Assembly (NCBI GenBank): GCA_043753895.1 | Contig: JAYUWK010000073.1 | Location: 1 to 64,000 of the forward strand | DNA from: WLMZ01 sp043753895 | GTDB taxonomy: Bacteria > Actinomycetota > Acidimicrobiia > Acidimicrobiales > Ilumatobacteraceae | DNA length: 64,000 nucleotides | Direction of reading: 5' to 3' | Shown: positions 44,328 through 53,031 of the stretch, piece after piece | How positions within the stretch are numbered: the first letter of the stretch is position 1 | Layout: every line of letters starts with the position of its first letter | Made by a program: the position numbers and the translations under genes | The notes under the pieces: model-generated | Databases searched by the model: none | Told to the model about the DNA's origin: nothing | The model's input: only the letters and a program-made list of their open reading frames with translations

Positions 44328-44504
44328 ATGTCGTTCGAACGCCCCGCCCCCGACCTCACCAAGCTGCTCGCCGCCTGGCAGGAGTGGGAGACCGGAGAGC
44401 AGACTCCGGGTCGGGTGTTGGCCGACCTCAAGAAGTCGGGCCTTGGCGATGTGCTCCACGAGTTGATCGATTCCGGTTGGGTGCCATCGGTTCCCTCGGC
44501 CTAG
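44328..44504 (+). CDS. Small conserved-looking protein, function unknown
   Basis: 58 residues, mostly helical (DLTKLLAAWQEWETGEQTPG then VLADLKKSGLGDVLHELI). Similar short proteins are, from memory, common in actinobacteria, but no function is known to me. ATG 44328 has TAGCCT 7 nt upstream (44315-44320), supporting it as a real leaderless gene. It lies 10 bp before the NUDIX gene, probably in one transcript. Confidence 0.7.
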   Translation: MSFERPAPDLTKLLAAWQEWETGEQTPGRVLADLKKSGLGDVLHELIDSGWVPSVPSA

Positions 44505-44514
44505 ACCGCTGACG

Positions 44515-45207
44515 ATGTCAGCTCCGCGCCATCGTTCAGGCGGTGATCAGACCATTCCGCGTCCCGTTACGTGGCGACCCGGTGGTCCGGCTGCGTGGTC
44601 GGCCAATGTGCCCCACACCACCCACGCCGTGATTCAGGCGGTCGAACGTGCCGACCTCGGTCGGCAACCGGAGACCCCCACGTTTCCCGGAGCGCGGCCA
44701 TCGGCGGTCTTGGTAGTGCTTGCCGACGGAGTTCGCGGTGCCGAGGTGCTGCTCACCAAGCGGGCGCAACATCTGCGCAATCACGCAGGTGAGATCAGTT
44801 TTCCAGGGGGTCGCATCGAGGCCGGCGAGTCGGCTGTCGAGGCGGCCATTCGTGAGGCACACGAGGAGGTCGCGCTGTCGCCCACGGACGTACGAGTGCG
44901 CGGGCAACTCAGCCACCTCTCCACCGTAGTGAGCCGCAGCTACATCGTGCCGTTGGTGGGCCACGTGGACCAGCCCCCACAACTGGTCGCAGACGCGACC
45001 GAGGTCGAGCGTATTCTGTGGGTGCCGCTCGTGGAACTGGCACACGCGGATACGTACCGCGAGGAGTGGTGGGGCACCCCGCCGCTCGATCGTCAGATGA
45101 ACTTCTTCGAGCTCGACGACGAGACGATCTGGGGTGCCACCGCCCGGATGCTCTATGAGTTGCTGTGCGTTGTCTACGGTCCCCCTGCCACGCGCACCGC
45201 CCTGTAG
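44515..45207 (+). CDS. NUDIX hydrolase, probable CoA diphosphatase
   Basis: 230 residues. LLTKRAQHLRNHAGEISFPGG is the motif that marks CoA-type NUDIX enzymes (given here in two parts: LLTKRAQHLRNH and AGEISFPGG), followed directly by the NUDIX box GGRIEAGES...REAHEEVAL. The Gly near the end of the box is Ala, while the metal-binding Glu residues remain. Likely splits CoA into phosphopantetheine and adenosine 3',5'-bisphosphate. Its 3' end overlaps the leftward phospholipase gene by 34 bp. Confidence 0.82.
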   Translation: MSAPRHRSGGDQTIPRPVTWRPGGPAAWSANVPHTTHAVIQAVERADLGRQPETPTFPGARPSAVLVVLADGVRGAEVLLTKRAQHLRNHAGEISFPGGRIEAGESAVEAAIREAHEEVALSPTDVRVRGQLSHLSTVVSRSYIVPLVGHVDQPPQLVADATEVERILWVPLVELAHADTYREEWWGTPPLDRQMNFFELDDETIWGATARMLYELLCVVYGPPATRTAL

Positions 45208-45674
45208 AAGGTGACGGCCCACCAGTAGCACGAGGGCCGCTCTAAGAACCAGCGGTTCGCACAGTGCGCCGACATGTCTGCCAACAACTGTCGGTCGATG
45301 TGCAGGCGGCTGATGCCGTTCCAATACTGGCCGGAGCCGCCATAGCGACGCTCGAGGAGCCGGGTATTGCGATAGCCGAAGTCATGTCGACGGCAGGGCT
45401 CGGTGAAATTAAACGTGCGACCCGTGCTCCCGACGAACGGCGCCGAGCACAGGTCGGTGCTCCAATCGAACCACGCGTTGCCCGAGATACCGTCGGGGCC
45501 GACGTGCAGGCGCGCTCTGGCGGAGAACTCACCGAGCGGCATGCCGTAGAGCATTCGTTGGACGTACGCGACGTCAATGGTCGCGTTGCCGCCGGATGCA
45601 TGCGCCGTGCGTGCAATGAGTGAGACAGTCAACAGACTCGTGACTGCGACGAGGACACGGGCGAAACGCCACAT
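45174..45674 (-). CDS. Secreted prokaryotic phospholipase A2
   Basis: 166 residues with a Sec signal peptide (about 1-26). The mature part matches the Streptomyces-type PLA2: calcium loop FDWSTDLC (Asp70, Asp74), catalytic CRRHDFGYRN (His97) and the partner Asp127 in LHIDRQLL, with four Cys placed for two disulphides. It should hydrolyse the sn-2 ester of phospholipids outside the cell. The last 34 bp overlap the NUDIX gene on the other strand. Confidence 0.88.
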   Translation of the reverse strand: MWRFARVLVAVTSLLTVSLIARTAHASGGNATIDVAYVQRMLYGMPLGEFSARARLHVGPDGISGNAWFDWSTDLCSAPFVGSTGRTFNFTEPCRRHDFGYRNTRLLERRYGGSGQYWNGISRLHIDRQLLADMSAHCANRWFLERPSCYWWAVTFYRAVRVAGGP

Positions 45675-46343
45675 GGTGCCCCCTCAGTTGGTGCCGACCG
45701 GAGTCGGCGCTGGTGTGGAACCGGCCTCGGCCGGTGAGGTGATTCAAGCGGCGTCGCGACGCGTGCGCAACCTCGGTTCCGGTGTTTTACGCAAGGGATT
45801 GCAGCAGCGCCCAACCAGCGGCCACTTCTCACTGCCCACTGGCGGTCATCTGCCTCTGCCCGCTGACGGCAATCTGAACGCTCAATGTGGTCGGAGAATG
45901 CAGGAGGCCGTGGTGCGTACCAACACTTCAGGAGCACCCATCCGCGCAGAACGCCGGTTCTATGCGCGCTGACGCGGCGCGTTGCGGGGCGGCGCGTTGC
46001 GGCCGGTCTGCAGTCCGGGGGTTTGGTCACTCCGTACCCACCGCCGTGGCAAACTCACCATGCCCTGTCGCATCTGCCCACCTCCCCGGAAATCTGCCTG
46101 AGGGAACACGTCAACTTTTGATATGTTCGCTCATCCAAATCCAAGAGCGCCGGGACGGACAGCAGCGAGAGTGCCGCCCCGAAGAGTCCACCCATTGCGG
46201 CGCATCGGTGCTGCACCATCAGGTCGGATATTTTGCGAGCTACCAGGAAGGCGGAACCCGGAATCCACAACGCTCAGCGTTCACCGCGACGAGGGGTCTG
46301 TTGGCCGACCGCGCGCAGATTCTGGTGACAACCAACAGCCGAT
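45675..46343. other. 669-bp region without a convincing gene
   Basis: Several overlapping ORFs exist on both strands (for example 45629-46030 minus and 45887-46456 plus) but they are rich in Arg/Pro/Ala and lack start signals or motifs. The best small candidate is leftward at 46055-46270 (71 codons, one hydrophobic stretch GGLFGAALSLLSVPALL), without a clear ribosome-binding site. A two-copy 15-bp tandem repeat lies at 45974-46003. It may be the remnant of lost genes. Confidence 0.4.
45974..46003 (+). repeat. Two-copy 15-bp tandem repeat
   Basis: GCGGCGCGTTGCGGG (45974-45988) is followed directly by GCGGCGCGTTGCGGC, one base different. It lies in non-coding sequence; no role is evident. Confidence 0.8.
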
Positions 46344-47750
46344 CTATGCGAGCGATTGGAGCAGGTTCCAGCCCGCGGCCACGTGGCGTTGCTCGGTCAA
46401 GCGCGCACCGATGGAGAAACGCAGACAGCTTGCGCCATCGAGCACTGTGCGCGTGAACAGCGCCGAACCGGTGGCGTTGGCCCGCTCGATGAGTTCGTCG
46501 GTTGCAGCATCGCCGGCGCGTAGCCGCAGGCAGAGCAGGTTCAGCGGATGCGGTGCCACGACCTCGAAGCGATCGTCAGTCTGCACCCACTCGGCGAGCA
46601 ACTGCGTGAGCCGGACGTGCTCGAGGATCATCGCTCGCACGGGCTCGACGCCGTCGCAGCGCAACGCGAACCAGAGCTTGAGCGAGCGGAAGCGCCGGCC
46701 GAGCGGAATCTGCCAATCGCGGTAATCGATGGCTGCGCCTGTTTCGGCGGCCTTCGATCGCAGGTATTCAGGCAGGATGCTGAGGGCACCGAGCAGGGCG
46801 GTGCGATCGGCGGTCCAGAACAAGTCGCAGTCGAAGTTGATGCCCATCCATTTGTGGGGATTGGTGCAATAACTGTCGGCGAACTCGAGTCCATCGTTGA
46901 CCCAGCGGTACTCGGGTACGAGCGCAGCAATGCCGCTCATCGCAGCATCGACGTGCAGCCACAATCCGCTGGCGCTGCAGACCTCAGCGATTGCCGGCGT
47001 TGGGTCGAAGGCCGTTGAACTGGTGGTGCCGTGCGACGAACACACGAAGAACGGGGTCAGACCGGCAGAGAGATCGGCCTCGACCATACGCTGCAGTTCG
47101 TCGGCACGCATTGCGAACGTGTTGTCGACAGGCACCATGCGCATGCGTTCCATACCGATACCGGCGATTCGCAAGCCCTTCTCGATGCTGCTGTGCGCCT
47201 GCGTAGTTGTATATGCAACAAGATTGCCGGTGTCGCCGTCGAGGTTGACATTACCGCCGGTTGCGCGCCACCGTGCCGCCAGGATTGCCGCGAGCGTGGC
47301 CTCGGAAGCGGACCCGTGGATGACGCCTCCACCCGCTTCGGAGTCGGTGCGGAAGCGCTCGGGCAGGCCGAGCAGTTCCTGCATCCAGTCGAGCATCAGC
47401 GTCTCGACCTCGGTACATGCCGGACTGGTGATCCAGCTCATGCCCTGCACGCCGAGTCCCGCAGTGGCGAGTTCGGCCAGGATCGACGAGTACGACGAGT
47501 TGCTCGGAAAGTAGGCGAAGAACGATGGGTGCTGCCAGTGGGTGAGGCCCGGCATGATCACGGTGTCGAGATCGCGCAACACCGAGTCGAACGACTCGAG
47601 CGAGATCGGTGGGTGCAACGGCAGCGCAGCGCGGATGGCCCCTGGATGCAGTGCCGGATTCGAGACGGGGTACTGCTCGACGCCCTCGATGTAGTCGGTG
47701 ATCCAATCGATGAGCGCGTAGCCGTTGTTGCGAAACTCTTCCGGGGTCAC
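46344..47750 (-). CDS. PLP-dependent amino acid decarboxylase (group II)
   Basis: 468 residues. PLP is held by Lys300 in TNPHKWMGI, with Asp268 (HVDAAMSG) and the ring-stacking His186 (QAHSS). The N-terminus FRNNGYALIDWITDYIEGVE and P-S-FFAYFP match aromatic-L-amino-acid decarboxylases (tyrosine/DOPA/tryptophan type); exact substrate unknown. GTG start with TACCGT 8 nt upstream. It is divergent from a hydrolase gene with 62 bp between starts. Confidence 0.88.
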   Translation of the reverse strand: MTPEEFRNNGYALIDWITDYIEGVEQYPVSNPALHPGAIRAALPLHPPISLESFDSVLRDLDTVIMPGLTHWQHPSFFAYFPSNSSYSSILAELATAGLGVQGMSWITSPACTEVETLMLDWMQELLGLPERFRTDSEAGGGVIHGSASEATLAAILAARWRATGGNVNLDGDTGNLVAYTTTQAHSSIEKGLRIAGIGMERMRMVPVDNTFAMRADELQRMVEADLSAGLTPFFVCSSHGTTSSTAFDPTPAIAEVCSASGLWLHVDAAMSGIAALVPEYRWVNDGLEFADSYCTNPHKWMGINFDCDLFWTADRTALLGALSILPEYLRSKAAETGAAIDYRDWQIPLGRRFRSLKLWFALRCDGVEPVRAMILEHVRLTQLLAEWVQTDDRFEVVAPHPLNLLCLRLRAGDAATDELIERANATGSALFTRTVLDGASCLRFSIGARLTEQRHVAAGWNLLQSLA

Positions 47751-47812
47751 GATTCCCTACGGTAACCGTGCCTGCTGCGTTCGGCGACCCTCGGGCTGCG
47801 TACCCTTCGCAC

Positions 47813-48754
47813 ATGGAGACGAACAATGCATCCATCGACCCGGCGCAGTTTGCGATCCACACGGCATCACTGCGGGGGTTTCAGCAGGCATTCGTGCGGG
47901 AGGGCGTCGGCGGAGTGCCGCTGCTCTGCGTGCATGGTTGGCCGGAGACGATGCGCATCTTCTGGAAGGTGATCGCACCATTGGCAGCGGCTGGCTTCGA
48001 GGTGATCGTGCCCGACTTACGCGGCTTCGGTGCCAGCGAATTGGGCCCCGACGGATTTCACGATGTGCCCTCGCACGCACGCGATTTGTACGCGCTCGTG
48101 CACGATCACCTCGGGCACGAATCAGTGGTGCTGGTGGGCGGCGATCTGGGTGGTCCGATCATCCAAGACCTTGCCCTGCGGCATCCTGAATGGGTGGACC
48201 GCATGGTGTTGTTCAACTCGCCGTTGCCGTACCTGAAGCAAGAGATGGCGGCGATCAATGGCACGCGCGCGCCGCGCGAGGCCGCCGACTACTTCATCCG
48301 TCAAGGCACCGACCCTGACGCGCTTGCGGATGAACTGTCCACTCCCGAGCAACGACGGCGGTACATCGCCACGTTCTACACGAGTCGCTTCTGGGCGCAC
48401 CCGGGTGCGTTTGCCGCACCGGGCGAGGTGGACTTCCACAGCGAACCCTTCGCCGACGCGGCGTCGCTGCGGGCAAGCTTCGGCGGTTACGAGAGTGCCT
48501 TCAATCCAGTGGCGCGCAGCGAACCGCCATTGTGGGGCCGCAACGATCACACTCGTACGTTGATTCTGCACGGCACCAGCGACCACGTGATCTATCCGGC
48601 CTTTGACCGTATGGCAGCCGCGGTATTCGCCAATCATGTCGGGCCGTTCTTGCTCCGCGATTGCGGGCACTTCGTGCCGTGGGAGGCACAGCATGCGCTG
48701 GTGAGCGGAACCACTGCGTTCTGCAGTGACCTGTTGGCTCACCACCGAGGCTGA
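47813..48754 (+). CDS. Alpha/beta hydrolase, epoxide hydrolase/dehalogenase-like
   Basis: 313 residues. The HGWPET oxyanion motif (about 41-46) and the nucleophile elbow GGDLGG with Asp111 indicate the epoxide hydrolase/haloalkane dehalogenase branch. The catalytic His is in DCGHFVPWEAQ. ATG 47813 is preceded by TACCCT with a 6-nt spacer (leaderless). Divergent from the decarboxylase. Confidence 0.83.
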   Translation: METNNASIDPAQFAIHTASLRGFQQAFVREGVGGVPLLCVHGWPETMRIFWKVIAPLAAAGFEVIVPDLRGFGASELGPDGFHDVPSHARDLYALVHDHLGHESVVLVGGDLGGPIIQDLALRHPEWVDRMVLFNSPLPYLKQEMAAINGTRAPREAADYFIRQGTDPDALADELSTPEQRRRYIATFYTSRFWAHPGAFAAPGEVDFHSEPFADAASLRASFGGYESAFNPVARSEPPLWGRNDHTRTLILHGTSDHVIYPAFDRMAAAVFANHVGPFLLRDCGHFVPWEAQHALVSGTTAFCSDLLAHHRG

Positions 48755-48766
48755 GTTCTGCCCGCG

Positions 48767-49111
48767 CTACGGATGGCCGGCATTGAGGGCGGCGTCTCGG
48801 GCCCTCACCGCGCGTGCCACGCGCCAGAAGATGAATGCAACACCGAGGATGAGCAGACCGAACGTGACGTACTGCAGGGCTCCACCACGGTCGCCGGCCT
48901 GGGTCGGTTCGATACCGCAGTCGGGGAGATCGACCGAATTGTTCAGGCACTCTGACAAATCACGCTTGGTGTTGAGGAAATCGTTGTTGATCGATGTCGT
49001 GGTCACCGCCTGATCGTTGCCGGCACCTGAATTGGGCGGGACGCTGGCAAAAGCGCGCGCCGGGGCGAGCACCGCCACCACCGCGAGAACGAGCACGAAC
49101 CATCGACGCAT
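48767..49111 (-). CDS. Small exported or membrane protein of unknown function
   Basis: 114 residues: signal peptide (about 1-22), a short extracytoplasmic part with two Cys (SECLNN, PDCGIEP), one membrane helix (about 81-98) and a short basic cytoplasmic tail. Type I membrane topology is expected. No family recognised. It is divergent from guaA. Confidence 0.6.
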   Translation of the reverse strand: MRRWFVLVLAVVAVLAPARAFASVPPNSGAGNDQAVTTTSINNDFLNTKRDLSECLNNSVDLPDCGIEPTQAGDRGGALQYVTFGLLILGVAFIFWRVARAVRARDAALNAGHP

Positions 49112-49168
49112 GTATGCATCGTCGCGCGTACTGGCTCGCTGCGCCCAGCGGGGGCTAGATTCAACCCC

Positions 49169-50719
49169 TTGACCGACAACACCGACACCGTATTCGTCGT
49201 TGACTTTGGCGCTCAGTACGCGCAGCTCATCGCCCGCCGCGTTCGCGAGCTCAACGTGTACAGCGAGATCGTCCCGCACCGCATCACGGCCGAGGAGATC
49301 GCTCGTCGCAAGCCGGTGGCGATCATCTTGTCGGGTGGCCCCAAGAGCGTGCACGTCGACGGTGCCCCATCGCTCGACCCGGCCATTTACGACCTGGGCA
49401 TTCCGATCTTGGGTATCTGTTACGGCGTGCAGTTGATCGCGCAGCAGCTTGCCGGTGGCGAGGTCGGCCGTGGCATGCGCGGCGAATACGGGCGGGCGCG
49501 CCTCACCATCACCGATCCGTCGTCGCAGCTACTCGCGGGACTGCCCGCCGAGCAAGACGTATGGATGAGCCACTTCGATGCCGTCGTGCAGGCGCCGGCC
49601 GGATTCATCGTTACGGCATCCACGCCCGATGCTCCTGTCGCCGCACTGGAATGCGCCGACCGCAAGATCTGGGGTGTGCAGTTCCACCCTGAGGTCGTGC
49701 ACACGCCGTTCGGGATGCAGGTACTCCAGCGCTTCCTGCACGATCTCGCCGGTTGCGAGCCCACGTGGACGATGTCCTCGGTCATCGATGATCAGATCGC
49801 CGCAGTGCGCGCGCAGGTCGGGAGCCACCGGGTCATCTGTGGTCTCTCCGGTGGTGTCGACTCCGCGGTGGCGGCTGCCTTGGTGCATCGTGCGATCGGC
49901 TCGCAGCTCACCTGTGTGTACGTCGATACCGGGTTGATGCGCAAGGGTGAGAGCGACCAAGTGGTCGAGACCTTCCGGCGCAACATGGGGATCGAATTGA
50001 TCCACGTCAACGCCGGGCAGCGTTTCTTCGAGCGCCTTGGCGATGTGGTCGAACCGGAGGCCAAGCGCAAGATCATCGGCGAACTGTTCGTGCGGATCTT
50101 CGAAGAAAACACCGGCGGGCTCACCGATGCGCTGTTCCTGGTGCAGGGAACGCTGTACCCCGACGTCATCGAAAGCGGTGGCAGCGATGGCACGGCCTCG
50201 GTGATCAAGAGCCACCACAACGTGGGTGGCCTTCCCGAGGACATGACGCTGAAGTTGGTCGAGCCGCTGCGCAGCCTGTTCAAGGACGAAGTTCGCCGGC
50301 TCGGGTCCGAGCTCGGTCTACCCGATGAGATCGTGTGGCGTCAGCCGTTCCCCGGCCCCGGTCTTGGTGTGCGTATCATCGGTGAGGTCACACCCGAGCG
50401 CGTTGCGATTCTGCAAGAGGCTGACTTCATCGTGCGCGAGGAGATCCGCCTTGCCGGGCTCGAACGCGAGATCTGGCAGGCGTTCGCAGTGCTCGCCGAT
50501 ATCCGTTCGGTTGGGGTGATGGGCGACGAGCGCACATATGCGCACCCCATCATCATCCGTGCCGTCACGAGCGACGATGCGATGACCGCCGACTGGGCGC
50601 GGCTGCCGTACGACTTGCTCGAGCGGATGGCCAGTCGCATCATCAACGAAGTCGCGGGCATCAACCGGGTGGTCTACGACATCACCTCGAAACCGCCCGG
50701 AACGATCGAGTGGGAATAG
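49169..50719 (+). CDS. guaA: GMP synthase (glutamine-hydrolysing)
   Basis: 516 residues from TTG 49169. The class I amidotransferase domain has Cys83 in GICYGVQ and GVQFHPEV; the ATP-pyrophosphatase domain has the P-loop GLSGGVDSAVAA; the C-terminal dimerisation domain ends KPPGTIEWE. It converts XMP to GMP. TAGATT (49156-49161) lies 7 nt before the TTG, so a leaderless mRNA starting at UUG is predicted. Confidence 0.97.
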   Translation: MTDNTDTVFVVDFGAQYAQLIARRVRELNVYSEIVPHRITAEEIARRKPVAIILSGGPKSVHVDGAPSLDPAIYDLGIPILGICYGVQLIAQQLAGGEVGRGMRGEYGRARLTITDPSSQLLAGLPAEQDVWMSHFDAVVQAPAGFIVTASTPDAPVAALECADRKIWGVQFHPEVVHTPFGMQVLQRFLHDLAGCEPTWTMSSVIDDQIAAVRAQVGSHRVICGLSGGVDSAVAAALVHRAIGSQLTCVYVDTGLMRKGESDQVVETFRRNMGIELIHVNAGQRFFERLGDVVEPEAKRKIIGELFVRIFEENTGGLTDALFLVQGTLYPDVIESGGSDGTASVIKSHHNVGGLPEDMTLKLVEPLRSLFKDEVRRLGSELGLPDEIVWRQPFPGPGLGVRIIGEVTPERVAILQEADFIVREEIRLAGLEREIWQAFAVLADIRSVGVMGDERTYAHPIIIRAVTSDDAMTADWARLPYDLLERMASRIINEVAGINRVVYDITSKPPGTIEWE

Positions 50720-50772
50720 TTTCTCCGCCGTTTCGCAACGCAACCGTAATAATTGATAGAGTCTAAGCCATC

Positions 50773-51975
50773 ATGCGTCGCCCCCGAACTCTTCGACTAG
50801 CGATCGGAATGGCCCTCGTGCTGTTCGGCGGGGCGATCTCGCTGCAGCCGGCGTCCGCCGATGGTGTCTCTGATCAGCAGGCAGAGGTGAAGCGTGTGCT
50901 CGCCCGGATCGATGCGCTCGACCAGAAGTCGTCCCAGTTCGCCGAGTTGGGTGCGCAAGCCCTCGATCAAAAGGCCCAGCTCGACGCTGAGATTGCGGTG
51001 TCGCAGACCAAGGTTGCGGCGCAGCAGGCTGAGCTCAACACTCTTGCCGGCGAACTCTCGCAGGTCGCAGTCCAAAAGGTGATGGGTGGCGGCAGCGGAG
51101 CCATGGGTCCGCTGTTCACCGATCCTGCCGCGATCGACGATGGTCTGCAGCGCGATCACCTTGCCCGAGTAGCCGTTAACGCCGGTGCGGCCACCACCGA
51201 TGACTACGAGTCGCTGCTGAAGGCGCTCGATCAAGAGCAAAAGGTGTTGGAGAAGAAGCAGAAGAAGGCCACCGGCTTGGCCACCAACGCCGAGAAGAAT
51301 CGAATCGCGGCTGATCAGGCCGCCGCCGATGCCACGAATCAGCTCGCCTCTGCCAAAGCCAAGTTGGGCGTGTTGGTCGAGCAGGAACAGCAGCGTCAGG
51401 CCGCCGCGGCTCAGCGTCAGTTCGAACGGCAACTCAAGTCCCAGCAAGCAGCCGCAGCGCAAGTTGCGGCGGCAAAAAAGCCAGCGGCGAGCGCCGGTAG
51501 CAACGGTTCGGGTACGGGCGCGGGTGACAGCGGCGGAGGTGGTGCGAGTGCGGGTGGCGACGCGAACTCGGGCAGCGACCCTGGGTCCAACGCCGGTGAT
51601 GGTGGCTCGTACGTGCCGGTCTCGGGTCAAGCGGGCGTCGCAGTCAATGCCGCGCGTAGCCAGTTGGGTGTTCCGTATCGATTCGCCGCCATGGAGCCCG
51701 GGGTTGCCTTCGATTGTTCGGGAATCACGGCGTGGGCGTGGGGACGAGCCGGTGTGTCGCTCCCGCATCAGTCACGCCAACAGTACGCCTCGATTCCACA
51801 CGTCGCTACTGCGGATGCTCAGCCCGGCGACCTCATCTTCTACTACTCACCGATCAGCCACGTCGGTATCTACATGGGCGGTGGAACCATGATCCACGCC
51901 CCGCAAACTGGGTCAGTGGTTTCGTACGCTCAGGTGAACTGGGGCAAAGTTCTCGGTGTCGGTCGACCGGGCTAG
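50773..51975 (+). CDS. NlpC/P60 peptidoglycan endopeptidase with coiled-coil domain
   Basis: 400 residues. Signal peptide (1-29), long coiled coil (about 30-235, heptads rich in Gln/Ala), Gly/Ser/Ala-rich linker (about 236-285), then an NlpC/P60 domain with Cys315 (FDCSGITAWAWG), His363 (ISHVGIYMG) and His375. The layout is like RipA/CwlO-type cell-separation hydrolases, which cut stem peptides and are often controlled through the coiled coil. The upstream AT-rich stretch (TAATAATTGATAGAGT) probably holds its promoter. Confidence 0.9.
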   Translation: MRRPRTLRLAIGMALVLFGGAISLQPASADGVSDQQAEVKRVLARIDALDQKSSQFAELGAQALDQKAQLDAEIAVSQTKVAAQQAELNTLAGELSQVAVQKVMGGGSGAMGPLFTDPAAIDDGLQRDHLARVAVNAGAATTDDYESLLKALDQEQKVLEKKQKKATGLATNAEKNRIAADQAAADATNQLASAKAKLGVLVEQEQQRQAAAAQRQFERQLKSQQAAAAQVAAAKKPAASAGSNGSGTGAGDSGGGGASAGGDANSGSDPGSNAGDGGSYVPVSGQAGVAVNAARSQLGVPYRFAAMEPGVAFDCSGITAWAWGRAGVSLPHQSRQQYASIPHVATADAQPGDLIFYYSPISHVGIYMGGGTMIHAPQTGSVVSYAQVNWGKVLGVGRPG

Positions 51976-52008
51976 TGCTCGTTGTTCGCTGGGCGCTACG
52001 GTCGCTCC

Positions 52009-53031
52009 GTGAACGGACTGAACCTTGAACAGGTAGCCGTGTGGCTCGTCGCGAACATCGACGATGTCATTGCGCCATTTACCGTCGAGCTGATTGCCGG
52101 CGGCCGTTCGAACCTCACGTTCCTGGTGACCGACGCGAAGGGGCGCAAGCTCGTGCTGCGCAGGCCGCCGCTCGGTCACGTGCTTGCCACCGCCCACGAC
52201 ATGGCCCGCGAGTACCGCATCATTGCCGCCGTTGGTCACACCTCGGTGCCGGTTCCGAAGGCACTGGGGCTGTGCACCGATCTAGCCGTCAACGATGCTC
52301 CGTTCTACGTGATGGGTCATGTCGATGGCGTCGTGCTCAACAGCGCCGAACGTGCAAGCGAGCTGCCGCGCCACCTGCGCGTGTCAGCCAGCGAGCACCT
52401 CATCGATGTGCTCGCCGGCCTGCACGCTGTCGACATCGATGCCGTTGGTCTTGGCGATCTGGCCCGTCGCGAGGGCTACATCGAACGCCAGGTCAAGCGG
52501 TGGTCCACGCAATGGCAGAACAGCAAGACGCGCGAACTCCCTGCGATCGACGAGGTTGCCCGACGGCTCGGCGAGCGCATTCCCGCGCAACAGGGAGTGT
52601 CGATCGCGCATGGCGATTATCGCTTCGGCAACTGCATGGTCGATGTGGGGCGCGGTCGCATTGCGGCGGTGCTCGATTGGGAGCTGTGCACCTTGGGCGA
52701 TCCGCTCGCCGACGTCGGTTACATCGGCGTATATTGGAGCGATGGTGACGACGGTGGCGCACTCCGCGCCAACGACCCAACGCCGGCGGGAGGTTTCCTG
52801 CGATATAGCGCGTTGCTCGAGCGGTATGCGCAGCGCACCGGACGAGACCTCAGCGGCATCGGCTACTACGTGGCCTTTTCGTGTTGGCGCCTGGCCGTGA
52901 TCAGCGAGGGTGTGTATGCGCGCTATCTGCACGGCGCGATGGGCGACCAGCGCCTGGATCTTGCACCGATGAAAGCCGGAGCCGAGGGGCTCGCCGAGCG
53001 CGCCCTCGAAGCAGTGAGGAGTCTTCCATGA
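52009..53031 (+). CDS. Aminoglycoside phosphotransferase-fold kinase
   Basis: 340 residues from GTG 52009. The APH/choline-kinase catalytic loop HGDYRFGNCMVD and metal-binding VLDWELCTLGDPLADVGY are clear, and the Gly-rich IAGGRSNLTFLV lies near the N-terminus. This subgroup often sits beside acyl-CoA dehydrogenase genes and probably phosphorylates a small metabolite; drug resistance is unlikely. TACGGT is 6 nt before the GTG. The stop overlaps the next gene (ATGA). Confidence 0.83.
   Translation: MNGLNLEQVAVWLVANIDDVIAPFTVELIAGGRSNLTFLVTDAKGRKLVLRRPPLGHVLATAHDMAREYRIIAAVGHTSVPVPKALGLCTDLAVNDAPFYVMGHVDGVVLNSAERASELPRHLRVSASEHLIDVLAGLHAVDIDAVGLGDLARREGYIERQVKRWSTQWQNSKTRELPAIDEVARRLGERIPAQQGVSIAHGDYRFGNCMVDVGRGRIAAVLDWELCTLGDPLADVGYIGVYWSDGDDGGALRANDPTPAGGFLRYSALLERYAQRTGRDLSGIGYYVAFSCWRLAVISEGVYARYLHGAMGDQRLDLAPMKAGAEGLAERALEAVRSLP

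Noticed and set aside
45887..46456. 189-codon ORF in the gap before the decarboxylase
   Set aside because: Arg/Pro-rich product, no start signals, overlaps the decarboxylase 3' end on the other strand.
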